64,000 bases of DNA from Juglans regia (taxonomy: Eukaryota > Streptophyta > Magnoliopsida > Fagales > Juglandaceae), in contig NC_049905.1 in assembly GCF_001411555.2 (NCBI RefSeq), forward strand, positions 2,170,001 through 2,234,000, in the 5' to 3' direction. The translations under genes were made by a program, and so were the position numbers. The notes below the pieces were generated by a model that saw only the letters and a program-made list of their open reading frames with translations, was not told the origin of the DNA and searched no databases. Numbering within the stretch: position 1 is the first letter of the stretch; each line of letters opens with the position of its first letter. This document shows positions 10,287-22,424 of the stretch, piece after piece.

Positions 10287-13200
10287 ATGGCTTCCTCTTC
10301 AAACTCCACTGTTACCTCCCCATATTCCCTTCACCCCTCTGATTCCCCTAGTCTAATTCTTGTATCCGGCCTCCTTACGGGCGACAATTTTCCAAAATGG
10401 CAAAAAGCCATGACTCGAGCACTCAACGCCAAGAACAAACTCAGTTTTGTTGATGGCTCTCTCCCCAACCCTGATTCGACCTCTCCAGATTACAACCAAT
10501 GGAATCAAACCAAAGATATGGTCCTTACCTGGATTTTAAACTCCATCAGTCCATCTCTAGCCAACTCCCTTGAATATCACACCAATCCACAAGATGTTTG
10601 GGTTGACCTTCAATCTCGTTTCAGTCACGGCAATAATGCCCGTCTCTATCTCCTCAAAAGTGAGCTTTCCTCTCTGCAACAAAACACCACCTCCATTCAT
10701 GAGTATTACAACCATATCAAACAAATATGGGATGAATTAAGCCATCTTCAAAACAACACTGACCTCAAGGATTTACAAAAACAACTCGATGACGAACGCG
10801 TCTTCCAGTTCCTTCTTGGTCTAAATGATTCCTTTGCCCAACTCAGAACCCAAATCCTAGCTATGGAACCCCTTCCTTCCATCACAAAAGTTTTCTCTAT
10901 TTTATTTCAGGAAGAGCAGCAGCGCCTTCTGCACATCCGCCCACTGCCGACGGAATCCATGGCCTTCGCAGCAACCAACTCCAGCACTGCCCGAAGCCAT
11001 CTTCGCTGCACTGAATGTGGCAAAACGGGTCACACCCGCGACCGATGCTGGAGAATAATCGGGTACCCATCTGGCCGTGACCCACGCTCCAAGCCGCGCC
11101 CCTCCTTACTCGGCAAACCACCTTCTGGCTTAACTCCGGTCGCAAATCAAGCCTCCTTCTCCGCAGATTCCTCGCCGGTACCGGGATTGACGCCGGAGCT
11201 CTACCAAAAATTGTTGGACTTGCTCACACCGACACCCTCTTCCTCCAATTTCGTCGGTAATGTCACTACTTCTCCTTCCTCCTTTGACAGCCACCACGAT
11301 TGGGTCGTGGACAGCGGCGCTAGTGCGCACATGTGCCACGATCGCCGCCTATTTTCTGCTCTTAAGTCCCCCTCCCCTTCTCTCTCGGTGAAGCTCCCGA
11401 ATGGCCATACCCTCTCTATTATGGGTATCGGCTCCTGCACCTTATCCCCGAATCTTACCCTCTCAAATGTCTATTATATCCCTGAGTTTCATTTTAATCT
11501 TCTATCTGTCCCTCAGCTCACATCTAACACAAATTGCATTGTTTCTTTTTCTTCTAAAATTTTTTTGTTTCAGGACCCACAGTCGACGAGGCTGATTGGA
11601 GCGGGTGATTTTTGCAATGGGCTTTATGTGTACCGGCCCAACAATGTTCTGGCTCTCTCAGTTCAATCCACTGCTAATAAAGACTTATGGCACCAACGCC
11701 TAGGTCATCCTTCCCGCCTTATTATTCCTCAATTATTTAATAATTCTCATGTTATTTCAAATTGTGATGTTTGTGCTCGTTCTAAGCACACACGTTTGCC
11801 TTTTTCCTCTAGTGATAATAAAAGTTCTTTTGCTTTCAATAGAATATTTTGTGACATTTGGGGTGGATACCATACTTCTTCTCTTTGTGGTTCTCATTAT
11901 TTTCTCACTATAGTTGATGATTTTTCCCGCACCACTTGGATTTATCTTATGCGTTATAAATCAGAGGCCTATACAAATCTTATACATTTTTTTGCCCTTG
12001 TTCAAACTCAGTTCAATACTACAGTAAAAAAAATTCGTACTGATAATGGACAAGAATTTCTTTCGCAAAAATTTCAATCTTATCTTCACAATCACGGCAT
12101 TATTCATGAACGTACTTGCGTTGAAACTCCGCAACAAAATGGCGTTGCGGAGCGAAAACACAGGCACCTTCTCAATATTGCTCGTAGTCTTCGCTTCCAA
12201 GCACACTTGCCTCTAAAATTTTGGGGAGAATGTGTACTCACAGCGGCATATCTCATTAACCGTACATCGAGTCGTCTCCTTCAAAATAAATCTCCTTTTG
12301 AAATTCTCTTCAATACCATTCCAAATTACAATCACCTCCGTGTGTTCGGTTGCTTATGTTACGCACAAACTCTTTGTGCTCATCGAGATAAATTCTCCCC
12401 CCGTGCCTCCAAATGCATATTCCTTGGTTATCCCAGTAACCACAAAGCATACAAACTCTATAATCTCGACACACAAAAAATCTTCTTTTCTCGAGATGTT
12501 ACTTTCCATGAAGACATCTTTCCGTTTCAAGATCTCCCAGATATTTCTCATCCCTCTCTCCCTATTCTCCCCTTACCCGTCCCCGAACCTATCCTCTCAT
12601 TACCTGCTCCCGACCCAACCCTTCCAACACCACCCCCTCCTCCTTCTATTACCGCCACGGACTCTCCCTCTCCCTCTACTTCTCTTCGTCCTCGTCGCAC
12701 TACTTCTCGACCCACTTACCTTCAGGATTATGTTTGTCCGACTCTACACACAGAGCCCACGGCACCATCACTCGCCACATCAACCTCAGGTACTGCTCAC
12801 CCTTTATCTGCATTTCTTTCATATTCTCGTTTCTCACCTTCTCATCTTACATTTTTACATGCTCTTACCTCTTCTGTTGAACCTTCTTGCTATTCCACTG
12901 CCCTTCGTCATTCCCACTGGCGTGAAGCAATGTCTAATGAGCTCCGTGCACTTGAAGCTAATTCTACCTGGACACTTGAACCACTCCCTCCTGGTAAAAA
13001 GCCCATTGGTTGCAAATGGGTCTTTAAAACCAAGCTCAAAGTCGATGGTTCAATTGAAAGGTATAAAGCTCGCTTAGTTGCAAAAGGTTATACTCAAGTT
13101 GAAGGCCTCGATTATCATGAGACTTTTGCACCTGTTGCAAAAATGACTACTGTTCGGTGCTTGTTAGCTGTAGCCGCTGCTCAGCAATGGATCATTCACC

Positions 13201-14414
13201 AACTCGATGTCAACAATGCTTTCTTACATGGCGACCTTGATGAAGAAGTATACATGACACCACCTCCTGGATATTGCCCTAAGGGGGAGACTCGTGTCTG
13301 CCGCCTCCGCAAATCCCTCTACGGCCTCAAACAAGCATCCCGCAACTGGTTTTTTAAACAAACAACTGTGCTTCTTGATGCAGGTTTTACTCAATCTCAA
13401 GCAGATCACTCTTTATTCACCTTGGTCAAACCCACGAGTATTACCATCGTACTTGTCTATGTTGATGATATTCTGGTTGCTGGAAATGATCTTTCCCAAA
13501 TAGAGAAATTCAAACATGCACTCTCTACCAATTTCAAAACCAAGGATCTCGGCCCCCTCAAATATTTTCTTGGTCTCGAAGTTGCGCGTTCCCAAAAAGG
13601 CATCTTCCTGAATCAACGAAAATATGCTCTTGATATTCTGAATGACAGTGGTCAACTTGGCGCCCGGATCGCTTCCTTTCCCATGGAACAAAACTTGAAG
13701 CTCACAAATCAAGATGGCGACCTTCTTTCTGATCCTAGTACCTATTGACGACTCGTGGGACGACTCATCTACCTGACCATCACTCGGCCTGATATTGTCT
13801 TCGCAGTGAACATCCTCAGTCAGTTTATGCATGCCCCCCGCCTTCCACACATGCAAGCCGCCACTCGTGTTCTTCGATACATCAAAGGTAGCCCAGGCCA
13901 AGGCATTTTCTTTCCCTCTTCCACTACTTTACATGTCACTGCTTATACTGATTCAGATTGGGCCAGCTGTCCCACAACGCGTCACTCTACCACCGGCTAT
14001 TTCATTCAGCTTGGCACTAGTCCTATTTCATGGCGCACCAAGAAACAAACGACAGTAGCACGCTCTTCCGCTGAAGCTGAATATCGTGCCATGGCCGTCA
14101 CCACTTGTGAGCTCACCTGGTTAAAACAACTCCTCGCTGATTTTGGTATTTCCCATCCTGAACCTTTTAGCTTACATTGTGATAATCAATCTGCTCTGCA
14201 CATTGCTCATAATCCTGTGTTCCATGAACGCACCAAGCATATTGAGATTGATTGTCACATTATTCGAGACAAGATCCGGTCTGGTCTCCTCACTGCCGTC
14301 CATACGTCATCACATGAACAAGTTGCGGACATCTTCACCAAAGCCTTAGGCCGAGAACTCTTTCATCATTTTTTATGCAAGTTGGGCATTACGGACCTTC
14401 ATGCGCCAACTTGA
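10287..14414 (+). pseudogene. Copia gag-pol polyprotein with one in-frame stop
   Basis: One frame of 1,375 codons starting at ATG 10287, broken only by TGA at 13746-13748 (codon 1154). Gag occupies about residues 1-240. A CX2CX4HX4C zinc knuckle is at 241-254, the protease DSGA at 342-345, and the HQRLGHPS zinc-binding region of integrase near 468. Integrase core acidic residues lie around 541-622 (DDFS, TDNGQEF, NGVAERKH). Reverse transcriptase has YVDD at 1058-1061. RNase H lies after the stop, with DSDWASC near 1220 and SSAEAEYRA further on. The stop separates RT from RNase H and sits where the family usually has an arginine CGA, so a C-to-T change at a CpG is likely. With identical LTRs the element is young; it probably cannot make a full polyprotein itself. 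Copia lineage not assigned. Confidence 0.9.
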
Positions 14415-14421
14415 GGGGGAG
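14411..14421 (+). other. Copia polypurine tract
   Basis: TTGAGGGGGAG immediately before the 3' LTR, the expected plus-strand primer. It overlaps the polyprotein stop codon. Confidence 0.8.
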
Positions 14422-14675
14422 TATTGACACCATCCAAAACTGCTCATTCCCAGGATCTCAAAATACACAAAATCAGCCATGAAATCCTCATCATAATTCT
14501 AGGAATTGATTTGTAAATATTGATTCTAGGAATTCATTTGTAATTATTATTTCTTTCCTTGTATATGTTTATTTCCATTCGCAGTCTAGCCTCTTGTATC
14601 TATTTAAACCAGAACCTATCATTGTATTTGGCAAGTCATTACAATAAAAATATTCTATTTTTCACATTCTTGACA
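14422..14675 (+). repeat. 3' LTR of the Copia element
   Basis: 254 bp, with the same sequence as the 5' LTR. It is followed by the second TGCAT and the remaining B1 exon. A reading frame entering from the LTR (first ATG 14565) is open in register with the DUF247 3' part. Confidence 0.93.
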
Positions 14676-15772
14676 TGCATCATCGAGCGCAACGAAGTGA
14701 GAATCCGCCATAGCTATTCAGAGAACTTTCTACTCAGCAGTAAAGAGTTTGTAAACATGATTCTACTGGATGCTATCTTTATACTTGAGCTCTTCTGGAG
14801 GAAATCTGAAACAGTTCAGGTTCATAAAAAAGATTATATATTAAGCCAACCGTATATGGAACGTGGTATACGGTACGACTTGCTTCTGCTAGAGAATCAA
14901 ATTCCTTTTTTTGTTCTCGAGGAGTTATACCGTGGTGATCAGCAGAATGAAGTACTGCTGACAAAAAAGGATAGTCTTCTTAAGCTATCATGCAGGTTCT
15001 TTCGTGATCTTTATGATGATGAGCAGCCAGAGCCCAAGATCGGTGAAGTAAAGCATTTCACAGATTTGGTGAGATGTTTTTTCCCTCCGCCCAAACCAAA
15101 ACCAAAAGAAAGTAAAAGGAATATTAAACAGCTATATACAGCAACAAAACTTGCAGAGGCAGGGTTGAAATTCAGGCCAGCTTCAGGAAGGAGTTTACTT
15201 GAAATACAATTTCTTGAGAATGAATGCCTAGAAATCTTCCCGTGCCTCAACCTTTCATGGCTCTTGGCTTGCTTACCATGCCTCAAATCCACCTGCCTGA
15301 GTACGCGTATGCAACGTTTCCTGGAAATCCCACTTCTTCGCGTTGACGACAAAACCGAAGGTCTTTTCCGGAACCTGATGGCCTTGGAGCAGTGCCATTA
15401 TCCATTCGAAACTTACATCTGCGATTATATTGTGCTGTTGGATGATCTTATTACATCTAAAGCAGATGTAAGGTTGCTTGTTGACAAGAAGATCATTGTT
15501 AACGAGTTGGGTTCCAACGTTGCAGTGACGGATCTGTTTAACAAGCTCGGCCATGAGATTGAAAGCAATGGAATCTTTTACTTGGACCTCAGTAAAGGGC
15601 TGAATGGGTACTACGAGAACAGTTGGAACCGTCTCGTGGCAACCTTAACAAGTGTGTATTTCCAAGATTTTTGGAGAGGCACAGCTACTCTGGTTGGAAT
15701 TATTGTCCTGGGTCTCACTCTGTGGAATTTCGCTAGGCTCCTTCGCAAGTAAATTTTATAGTATTGTTGATA

Positions 15773-16975
15773 CACTAACCATTTAGAAACTTGCATGTTC
15801 TGAAACTGCCACATATACGAAATGCAAACAATTTACTCAAACCCTATAATCGCAAACCACAACTCAAGCTTTACAAAAAATCATACTTCGTGCTCAAAGA
15901 TAAGAAAATAAGAAACTTAGAATGGATGTTTCCCACTCCTTTTCCAACTTACTGAGAATGTTGTATGCCGGAAGCTACATTTCAGCAACTGTTGTCAACG
16001 CCAGTCACCGACCTTTCAAAATCCCATTGTTCAGCTTTGAGATCTTTCTGTGAGACTGCGTGTTTATCTGCGTGTCTATTTGCCCAAAGTAAGAAAATAG
16101 AAGAAGATAAGATAAAGACTAAAGAGGACACAAGGGAAAATTACATAAACATCCCTATCAATTTGAGCAAATCGCGCCACATTTGCCCACCTTTTCCACC
16201 ACGTGTAATCTATTTAAACTAAATTACACGGTTCAAAAATTGCGGCCACTTATGTCCAATCATATATAAATTGAGATCTATAGCGGCAGTATAAAGTCGC
16301 TGCAAAAAACTCACTAAGTGATACTTTAGAGTTCAATCAGTGCACTTATTTTTACGATGAAATTTAATTAACGCAAAAAATATTATTGACGTGAGGAAAC
16401 CATATTTGCTGGAAAAATGGGACGCTATTTATCTTTTGTGACCAATAATAGCATGGTCGTAAAATATACGGCCGCTAAAACTTAATGTGTTGGGTGATCT
16501 TTAGCAACAACTTAAAGTCGATGTAAAAAATTTACTAAGCGACGCTTTTGTCTTACGATGGTCACTTTGTTCTTACGGCGAAATTCAATCTATGCAAAAA
16601 ATACTATTTTTGTGACGAATGTATATTCGCTAAAAATAGTGGGACGCTATTTATTTTTTGCGACCAGTAACAACATGGTCGCAAAATATATGGCTGCTAA
16701 AACTTGATGTGTTGGGGTATTTTTTGCTGCAAAGTAAAGTTGCTGGAAAAAACTCACTAAACGCCGTGTTAGAGTTTAGTTGGTCAATTTTTTTTTGTGA
16801 CGAAATATAGTCAATGCAAAAAACATACATTTTGTGACGAATATGTATTTGCTGGAAATATTGGGACCGAAAGGCAAAAAAGTTGCCTTTAGCGACCAAT
16901 AACAATGTGGCAGCAAAAGATTTGGCTGCAAAAGGCCTGATATGTTGTAGGCAAAAGGCTTGATATGTTGTAGTG
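15773..16975. mobile_element. CACTA-like non-autonomous element
   Basis: The right end reads GATATGTTGTAGTG, the inverted complement of a CACTACAACATATC terminus, with a second near-copy of that end just inside it. The left end is CACTAACCATTT, only roughly matching. ATA flanks both ends (15770-15772 and 16976-16978), fitting a 3-bp target duplication. About three ~220-bp subterminal repeat units (near 16296, 16512 and 16736) are rich in GCGAC/GTCGC words, as in CACTA subterminal regions. No transposase is present. Confidence 0.5.
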
Positions 16976-17325
16976 ATACTAGGAACTGTTTGGATACTTG
17001 GATTATCTAATTTGATGAATTGTAATGAAATAATTTGAGTGAGGATATTTTATTGGATTTTGGACAAGAATTGAGAAAAAATTGAATAAAAATAATATAA
17101 AATTTGTAAAAGATGTATTAATTTTTTGTTTTATTTTGAAATTCCTAAAAGTTGTATTTAAGTTTGAATAATAATTAGTCAATAATTAGATAAAAAAAAT
17201 TAAATATTTAAAATTAAAATATGTTTTATATTTGAGCGATTATGAAAATGAAATATTTATGAGATGTTTTGAGAATTCTGAAAATTTCTCATTGTGTCCA
17301 AATTACATTGCCTTGGTAGCGGAAA
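16976..17325. mobile_element. MITE-like element abutting the CACTA-like end
   Basis: AT-rich block bounded by CTGTTTGGATAC and GTGTCCAAAT, which are inverted. It is internally similar to the other TTTGGAT-ended MITE-like blocks. It is absent from copy 2 at the corresponding place. Confidence 0.4.
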
Positions 17326-18360
17326 AAGTCATGGCAGGTAATTGAGATTTATAGTTTGTACAGCTCACCAGCAGATATTTTAATTATTTTACTCGTCAAC
17401 ATAAAGTGAAAAGATGAAAATATTAATCTATATTTTACATTAAATAATAAATAATATCCACAACTAAAAACTTATTTATCATAATTAAGAGCATATTATT
17501 CAACGTACGGGTTAATAGCAACTTCAATTTCTTATATCCGACAGCCATTTGATCACAACAACCGAATTATAGTTTATTATAATTAGCAACTTGCTTAATA
17601 TTGCTGTTCAATATTTATATTATATGTAATGATTTGAATTTGGTCTTCGACAGCTACAATTAAAAGCATTGATTTTCGACCAAGGGAATATTCTAAGGGA
17701 ATATTGTAGAAAAGTAGATGAATTAATCGCCAAATCCAATAAAACAATTTCAGCACTAGTAATTCACAGCCTGCATTCAGCCCCGTGCTATGAAGAAACC
17801 ATTATCTAATATTACATGACGCAATGTCCGGCCACAAGTGTGACCAGATCATTCAGCATGAATGTTAGAAGTAATGCGGTATATATTTGTGAAGCCCATA
17901 AACATATATGGGACAAGGCACGACAACAAGATCGACAAGCCCTACGTTCGCAGGTAAAGAATTGGCTCAAGCTTCATAAGGCCGTAGCCGTACAAAGTAA
18001 GAAACGAGAAAGAACAATTATATAAGGAGATGGTTCTCTGTTAATGATGATGATGATCCCTTTGCACGTGATTATGATCTTGGTTTCAACTTGAAATTAT
18101 TCAAGTACTTCTGTATTATAACGCAGCAAAAATATCTACCAATTCACTCAACAAATTGGTTAATTGTTAATCATGTAATTATTAAATAATTAAGCAATAA
18201 CATAAAGTAAATAAATTGCATAACACCAAGGTTGGTATCGGAAAAAAATATTTTAAAGAACTCTTTAAAACTAAAACCCTACTGAGCATCCAAATCCAAA
18301 AGCATCAATTTTATTATTTGAAAATCAATTATAAGTAAAACTCAATTACAAAAATATTTG
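17326..18360. other. Tail of copy 1 and junction DNA, no gene seen
   Basis: About 17336-17885 matches the DNA downstream of B2 (32545-33535) and more weakly that downstream of gene C (48421-48530). This marks the end of the duplicated unit. A 69-codon ATG ORF at 17816-18025 has no recognisable domain. The rest is AT-rich and unassigned. Confidence 0.5.
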
Positions 18361-19239
18361 TCAATTGACACTCTTATTTGACTAGACAAATTACTCATTT
18401 GTCTTCTACTGCAGTAGCAGGCAAAACCTCTGACAGTCTTTAAACATTAGCTTTTATCCTGAAACTCCAATGACTGAAATTCGACCAATCAATTCTGTAA
18501 CATGGATCACGATCATACTATTTGAGAGAACCAATATGAAAATTACATTTTCTCACCAAAATATGCACTGAAAAGTGCTATAAAAAATATTCAGATATAA
18601 ATCTCTGTAGATCCTAACCAATAGCATCCCTTAAATAAATAATCTGAAAGAAATTTTAGTTTTAGTAAGACTCTGCTGACGGAGCGAATCTATTGCTGAC
18701 GGAATACTAACATTTTGCTATAAATCTTCTCTGCAATAACATATTTCAGATTAGCTTCATTCTTTTCCTTATTCAACTTGAATTTCTAACATTTTTTTAT
18801 CAATTGACACTCTAACTTGACAAGACAAATGAGTCAAATCTACCGCAGTAGCAGCCAGACCTCTAACATTTTTTAAACATTGACTTTTCTCCTGGAACTC
18901 TAGTGGCTGAAACTCGACCAATCAATTCTCCATCATGAAGGACGATCACACTCTTTGAGATAACCAATATGAAAATTCTCCAAAGAATTTTCTCACCAAA
19001 ATATGCACTGAAAATTGCTCTAGAAAATATTCAGTTCTAAATCTCTACAAATTCTAACCAGTAGGATCTCTTAAATAAACAATCCGAAAGCAGTTTTAGT
19101 TTTAGTAGGACTCTGCTGACGGAGCGAATCTATTGTTGATGGAATACTAACATTTTGCGATAAATATTCTTTGCAGTAACATATTTCAGATTAGCTTCAT
19201 TCTTTTCCTTATTCAACCTGCATTTCTAACATTTTTGTC
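18361..19239. repeat. Two-copy tandem repeat, ~440-bp unit
   Basis: 18361-18799 and 18800-19239 are direct copies; for example, the GACGGAGCGAATCTATTG word occurs at 18678 and 19118. The copies differ at many sites, so the repeat is not new. There is no coding potential. It lies between the two segmental copies and may be part of an unrecognised element. Confidence 0.85.
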
Positions 19240-19552
19240 CTGCAATAATATTGAAGCAACATTGGCGGTTTAATTATTAATGTTTGCGGAAGAGCATTGT
19301 TGTAATCAAGTACGTGAGTGTATCTATTTCAGCAGAGTTCTGTATATGCTATGATATTTACACTCAAGTTGTTCTACTTAAAACTACCCCCTTTATTTTA
19401 TTGATATGACAATATTTAATTTGTCAAAATTTTTATTTTAAATTTTTTTAGCAAATCAAGTCTTGCCACGCCAATAAAAATAAATGATGTATTTTACACA
19501 TTAACTTTCAAATAGAGTTTTTCTTACACTTAATCATATTATTTGTGTTATC

Positions 19553-19585
<33 letters not shown>

Positions 19586-20138
19586 GTATGATGTGGTACA
19601 TTAGATACTTTACGAGTAAAAATAATTTTACAATCTAGTGTACCATTTCAAGTCAGGTTAGTTTATATATTATTTTTACAAAAATTTTCTATGAATGAAC
19701 TATTTCTCTGGTCATATTCCTAGCAAAGAATCGCACGAGTCATAATGATGTCGAATTGAGACAATATTGTGCATAAGTCAATATTTTAGTTATAACTTTA
19801 GTTACGAGTATTAGAATCGTGTATATGACCACAATTTGAAATGTTATTTTCGGCACGATGGTCATGATCACCATGCTATACCTGATCTTTCTCGTTTCAA
19901 CTCTGAAATCAAGCATTTTTCTTTTTCCAATAGTCAATTTAAGTTATTTTGTTGTCTTTTATGAAAATACTTCACTTTCACTTTTAGACATGACGATTAA
20001 TTCCGATTTGGGTTAGATTTCTTAGAAGATTCCTATTTATTACATATTTCGTTTCTATGCAATAATTGGGATTCTACATTTTCATATATTCTCGAATTTA
20101 TTTAACTATTTGAGCCCGACTAGTGGATTTTAGAGCTT
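19240..20138. other. Inter-copy DNA, no gene seen
   Basis: AT-rich sequence with a (TA)n tract near 19553-19586. No coding feature, tRNA or clear element end was found. Copy 2 of the segmental duplication begins at its right edge. Confidence 0.5.
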
Positions 20139-21023
20139 AGGTTCGAATTTTATCAATAATCCTACTTTCAAAGTCTTCTTTCTGTTTTGCATATTTTCTC
20201 AATTTTATTCCTTACTTTCCATTGATTAACTCACGGTCAGGATAATTCTTACTTTGTCCGACATCAATAATTGTTTACGTTACATACAAATAACTCTATT
20301 TAAGAAAATATTAAGATAGATAAAGATAATACAAATAAGCTGAGAATATCAATTTAAGAGATCATGTCTTTAGAAAGCATATATACTAATTAATCCAAAT
20401 ATTTGAAACATTTAAATCTAATTTTCATGATATATTATATTAGACAACTCGATCAATTTATATATAATTGCTTTATATAATCATGACACTCCAAGTTTAA
20501 GAATCGCATTAAGCATGGTTATAATCGTTCATTGGGCCGGCATTGATTTTTTATTGTGTTCAGCTAATGATCATGAATAAGAATAATGTTAAATATAATA
20601 TTAAGATGTGTAAATTCATGCACGTACTCTATTAGATAAAGTAGAAATTATTATTAAAAAATAATTTTTAATGTAAGTTTCAAATTTAGGAATTCTTTTA
20701 AAAATATATACAAAATTTAGGCAACCCTGTAAATATGATCTCTCAATTAACAATAATTTGCGTAAGTTGCGTGCAGGTTCATTGAATGATTGGACGACGT
20801 AAAAGTCGTTGCGGCTTCTTTCATTATCTGCAGACTCGGTTTAATAATTAATTTGCAGAAAAATCTAATTGGAAGAGATTTTGTTTATTAATATGCGTAT
20901 TTATTTAATATAATTAATCAAAAAATAAATTTTATTAAAAATAATATTAATTTAAATTTAAAATATAAAAATAATAATATTAATACATAAATTAATAAAT
21001 AAATTTAAACATGATGCATGCAG

Positions 21024-21044
21024 TGACGTCATTAGAATGACGTC
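21024..21044. promoter_or_regulatory. Conserved double TGACGTC motif upstream of A2
   Basis: Identical to the motif at 877-897, despite base changes and indels in the DNA on its left. Confidence 0.45.
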
Positions 21045-21474
21045 TCCTTAATTGCAAGCTCATTGAACACTTGCGAAATAATAATATATATAATGGAGTA
21101 GTTGCAACTATAGAAAAGGTTTGGTGAGATATTCAGTCCATACATAAGGGTTGATAAGAGGTCTTTTATTAAAGAGAAAAAGACTTGCAGTAGACTCCAA
21201 AAAATATTGCAGACCTAGAAAATTCATCATGTGATCTGTGTCAGCTTCATGCAATTAATCAATATTATCGAAACCAACAGGCCAGCCGTGTCATTTCGGA
21301 TCGATCATAGAAATGGATTGAAAGTACGTAGTACATATCTGTTGAAAGGTTTTTCCACTTTCGTAATGAAAATATAAAATAAACAATATATAGACACTAT
21401 ATGTTTAACTTGGACACTATATAAGTTCTTAAAATAAATTAAGTATAGAGCCGAATCGATGAGCTCATAGATAC

Positions 21475-22416
21475 TACGGGTGAAAAAACGACCTATCAGT
21501 TCAGTTTAGACGTTGAAACCGAGACTGCACCGATATATTCAAAAAAAAGAATATCTTGACCAAAACCAGTCGGTGAAGGGAAAGAAAACCGTCAACGTCG
21601 GTCTCGATTTTCTACAGGTCGATTCGTCGGCGTCGTCGGTGGCATGAAGAGAGAGAGAGAGAGAGGAATGAGAAACACAAAAATAGATTCACAAAATTAC
21701 ACGTAAACTCGAACTCCATCATCACAGATTCACAAAATTACAAGATATACAAAAAATATCAAATGATTCACAACAAATATCACACTATCACAATACAATC
21801 GGTACCGTCTCTGAGAAAATAAAAGAACCCTCGTCCCCATCAACAAACCTCAACGAATCGGAGATGGGAGCTTGAAATGACGCAAATAGATGAAACCGCG
21901 CAAATGGATGGAGGGATAGAGAGACGACATCGAAGAGAGAGGGAGCTGAGAGGGAGACGAGAGAATTTGAGAGAGCTGAGACCGAACCGGAAAATGAGAG
22001 AATCTAAGAGAGAGAGCTGAGATAGAGAATGGCGCAGACTGCAGAGAAATGAGAATGAGAAAGGGGAAGGGGGATCTTAACCTAATCATAGAATGGCGCT
22101 GTTTGGTTGAGACCAAACGACGCATTTTACTTTCTTTTTTTTTTCAACTAGGGGGATTAAAACGATGTCGTTTCACTCATTTAAGTGAAACGGCGTCGTT
22201 TTTTATATAGGTATAAAATGAAAAAAGAATAGCAGAACCGATCGGCAGGTTCATCCATTTCTCATTGGGTCGAATCGAGATCGAACTTGAAAACTTTAGT
22301 TTTAACAAATATCTGCCGCATGCCGGCTGGTTCTTCACCGATTCTAACCGGTTCCTGACTCCGGCGGTCGGTTCCAGTCGGTTGCGGCCAGTTTGGTCGG
22401 TTCCTGTACACCCCTA
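21475..22416. mobile_element. hAT-like non-autonomous element (copy 2)
   Basis: Counterpart of 1323-2229, starting TACGGGTG and ending CACCCCTA. The flanking 8-bp repeats are ATAGATAC (21467-21474) and ATAGGTAC (22417-22424). It has many substitutions relative to copy 1, and an extra ~25 bp near the right end. Confidence 0.6.
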
Positions 22417-22424
22417 ATAGGTAC

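Larger units (their letters stand above)
9990..14675 (+). mobile_element. Full-length Ty1/Copia LTR retrotransposon inserted in B1
   Basis: A 4,686-bp element with LTRs at 9990-10243 and 14422-14675, flanked by TGCAT at 9985-9989 and 14676-14680. A methionine-initiator-type primer site follows the 5' LTR, and a polypurine tract precedes the 3' LTR. The internal frame holds gag, protease, integrase, RT and RNase H in Copia order. The termini read TA...CA rather than TG...CA. The element is absent from B2, so it inserted after the segmental duplication. Confidence 0.95.
9679..15752 (+). pseudogene. DUF247 gene B1, disrupted by a Copia retrotransposon
   Basis: The 5' part (ATG at 9679 to 9989, ~104 codons) carries the N-terminal DUF247 block, with CCIYRVPKRLREV and LVSVGPFHH. 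The 3' part (14676-15752) carries the rest through the C-terminal hydrophobic helix and stop. Between them sits a complete LTR element at a TGCAT target site, so the native frame runs into the LTR and stops at 10050 after 123 residues. The downstream exon differs from intact B2 by a single silent base in about 1,070 bp, so inactivation is very recent. The 3'UTR and poly(A) signal present in B2 are missing; a CACTA-like element begins 20 bp after the stop codon. The gene is most likely null, though an LTR-started transcript of the 3' part is conceivable. Confidence 0.92.
1..17885. repeat. Tandem segmental duplication, copy 1 (genes A1 and B1)
   Basis: Position 1 matches 20139 and the match continues collinearly through gene A, the A-B spacer and gene B, with small indels. 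After gene B the copies differ by insertions, then match again weakly (about 17336-17885 against 32545-33535, for example around TTAGAAGTAATGCG). The left boundary is outside the window. Differences from copy 2 include the Copia element and the CACTA-like element, both private to copy 1. Seen directly by reading the two stretches side by side; exact identity was not computed. Confidence 0.93.

Noticed and set aside
10897..13901. Antisense and alternate-frame ORFs inside the Copia element
   Set aside because: Shadows of the gag-pol frame with no independent support.
17816..18025. 69-codon ATG ORF in the tail of copy 1
   Set aside because: No recognisable domain, not kept in copy 2, and of a length expected by chance.
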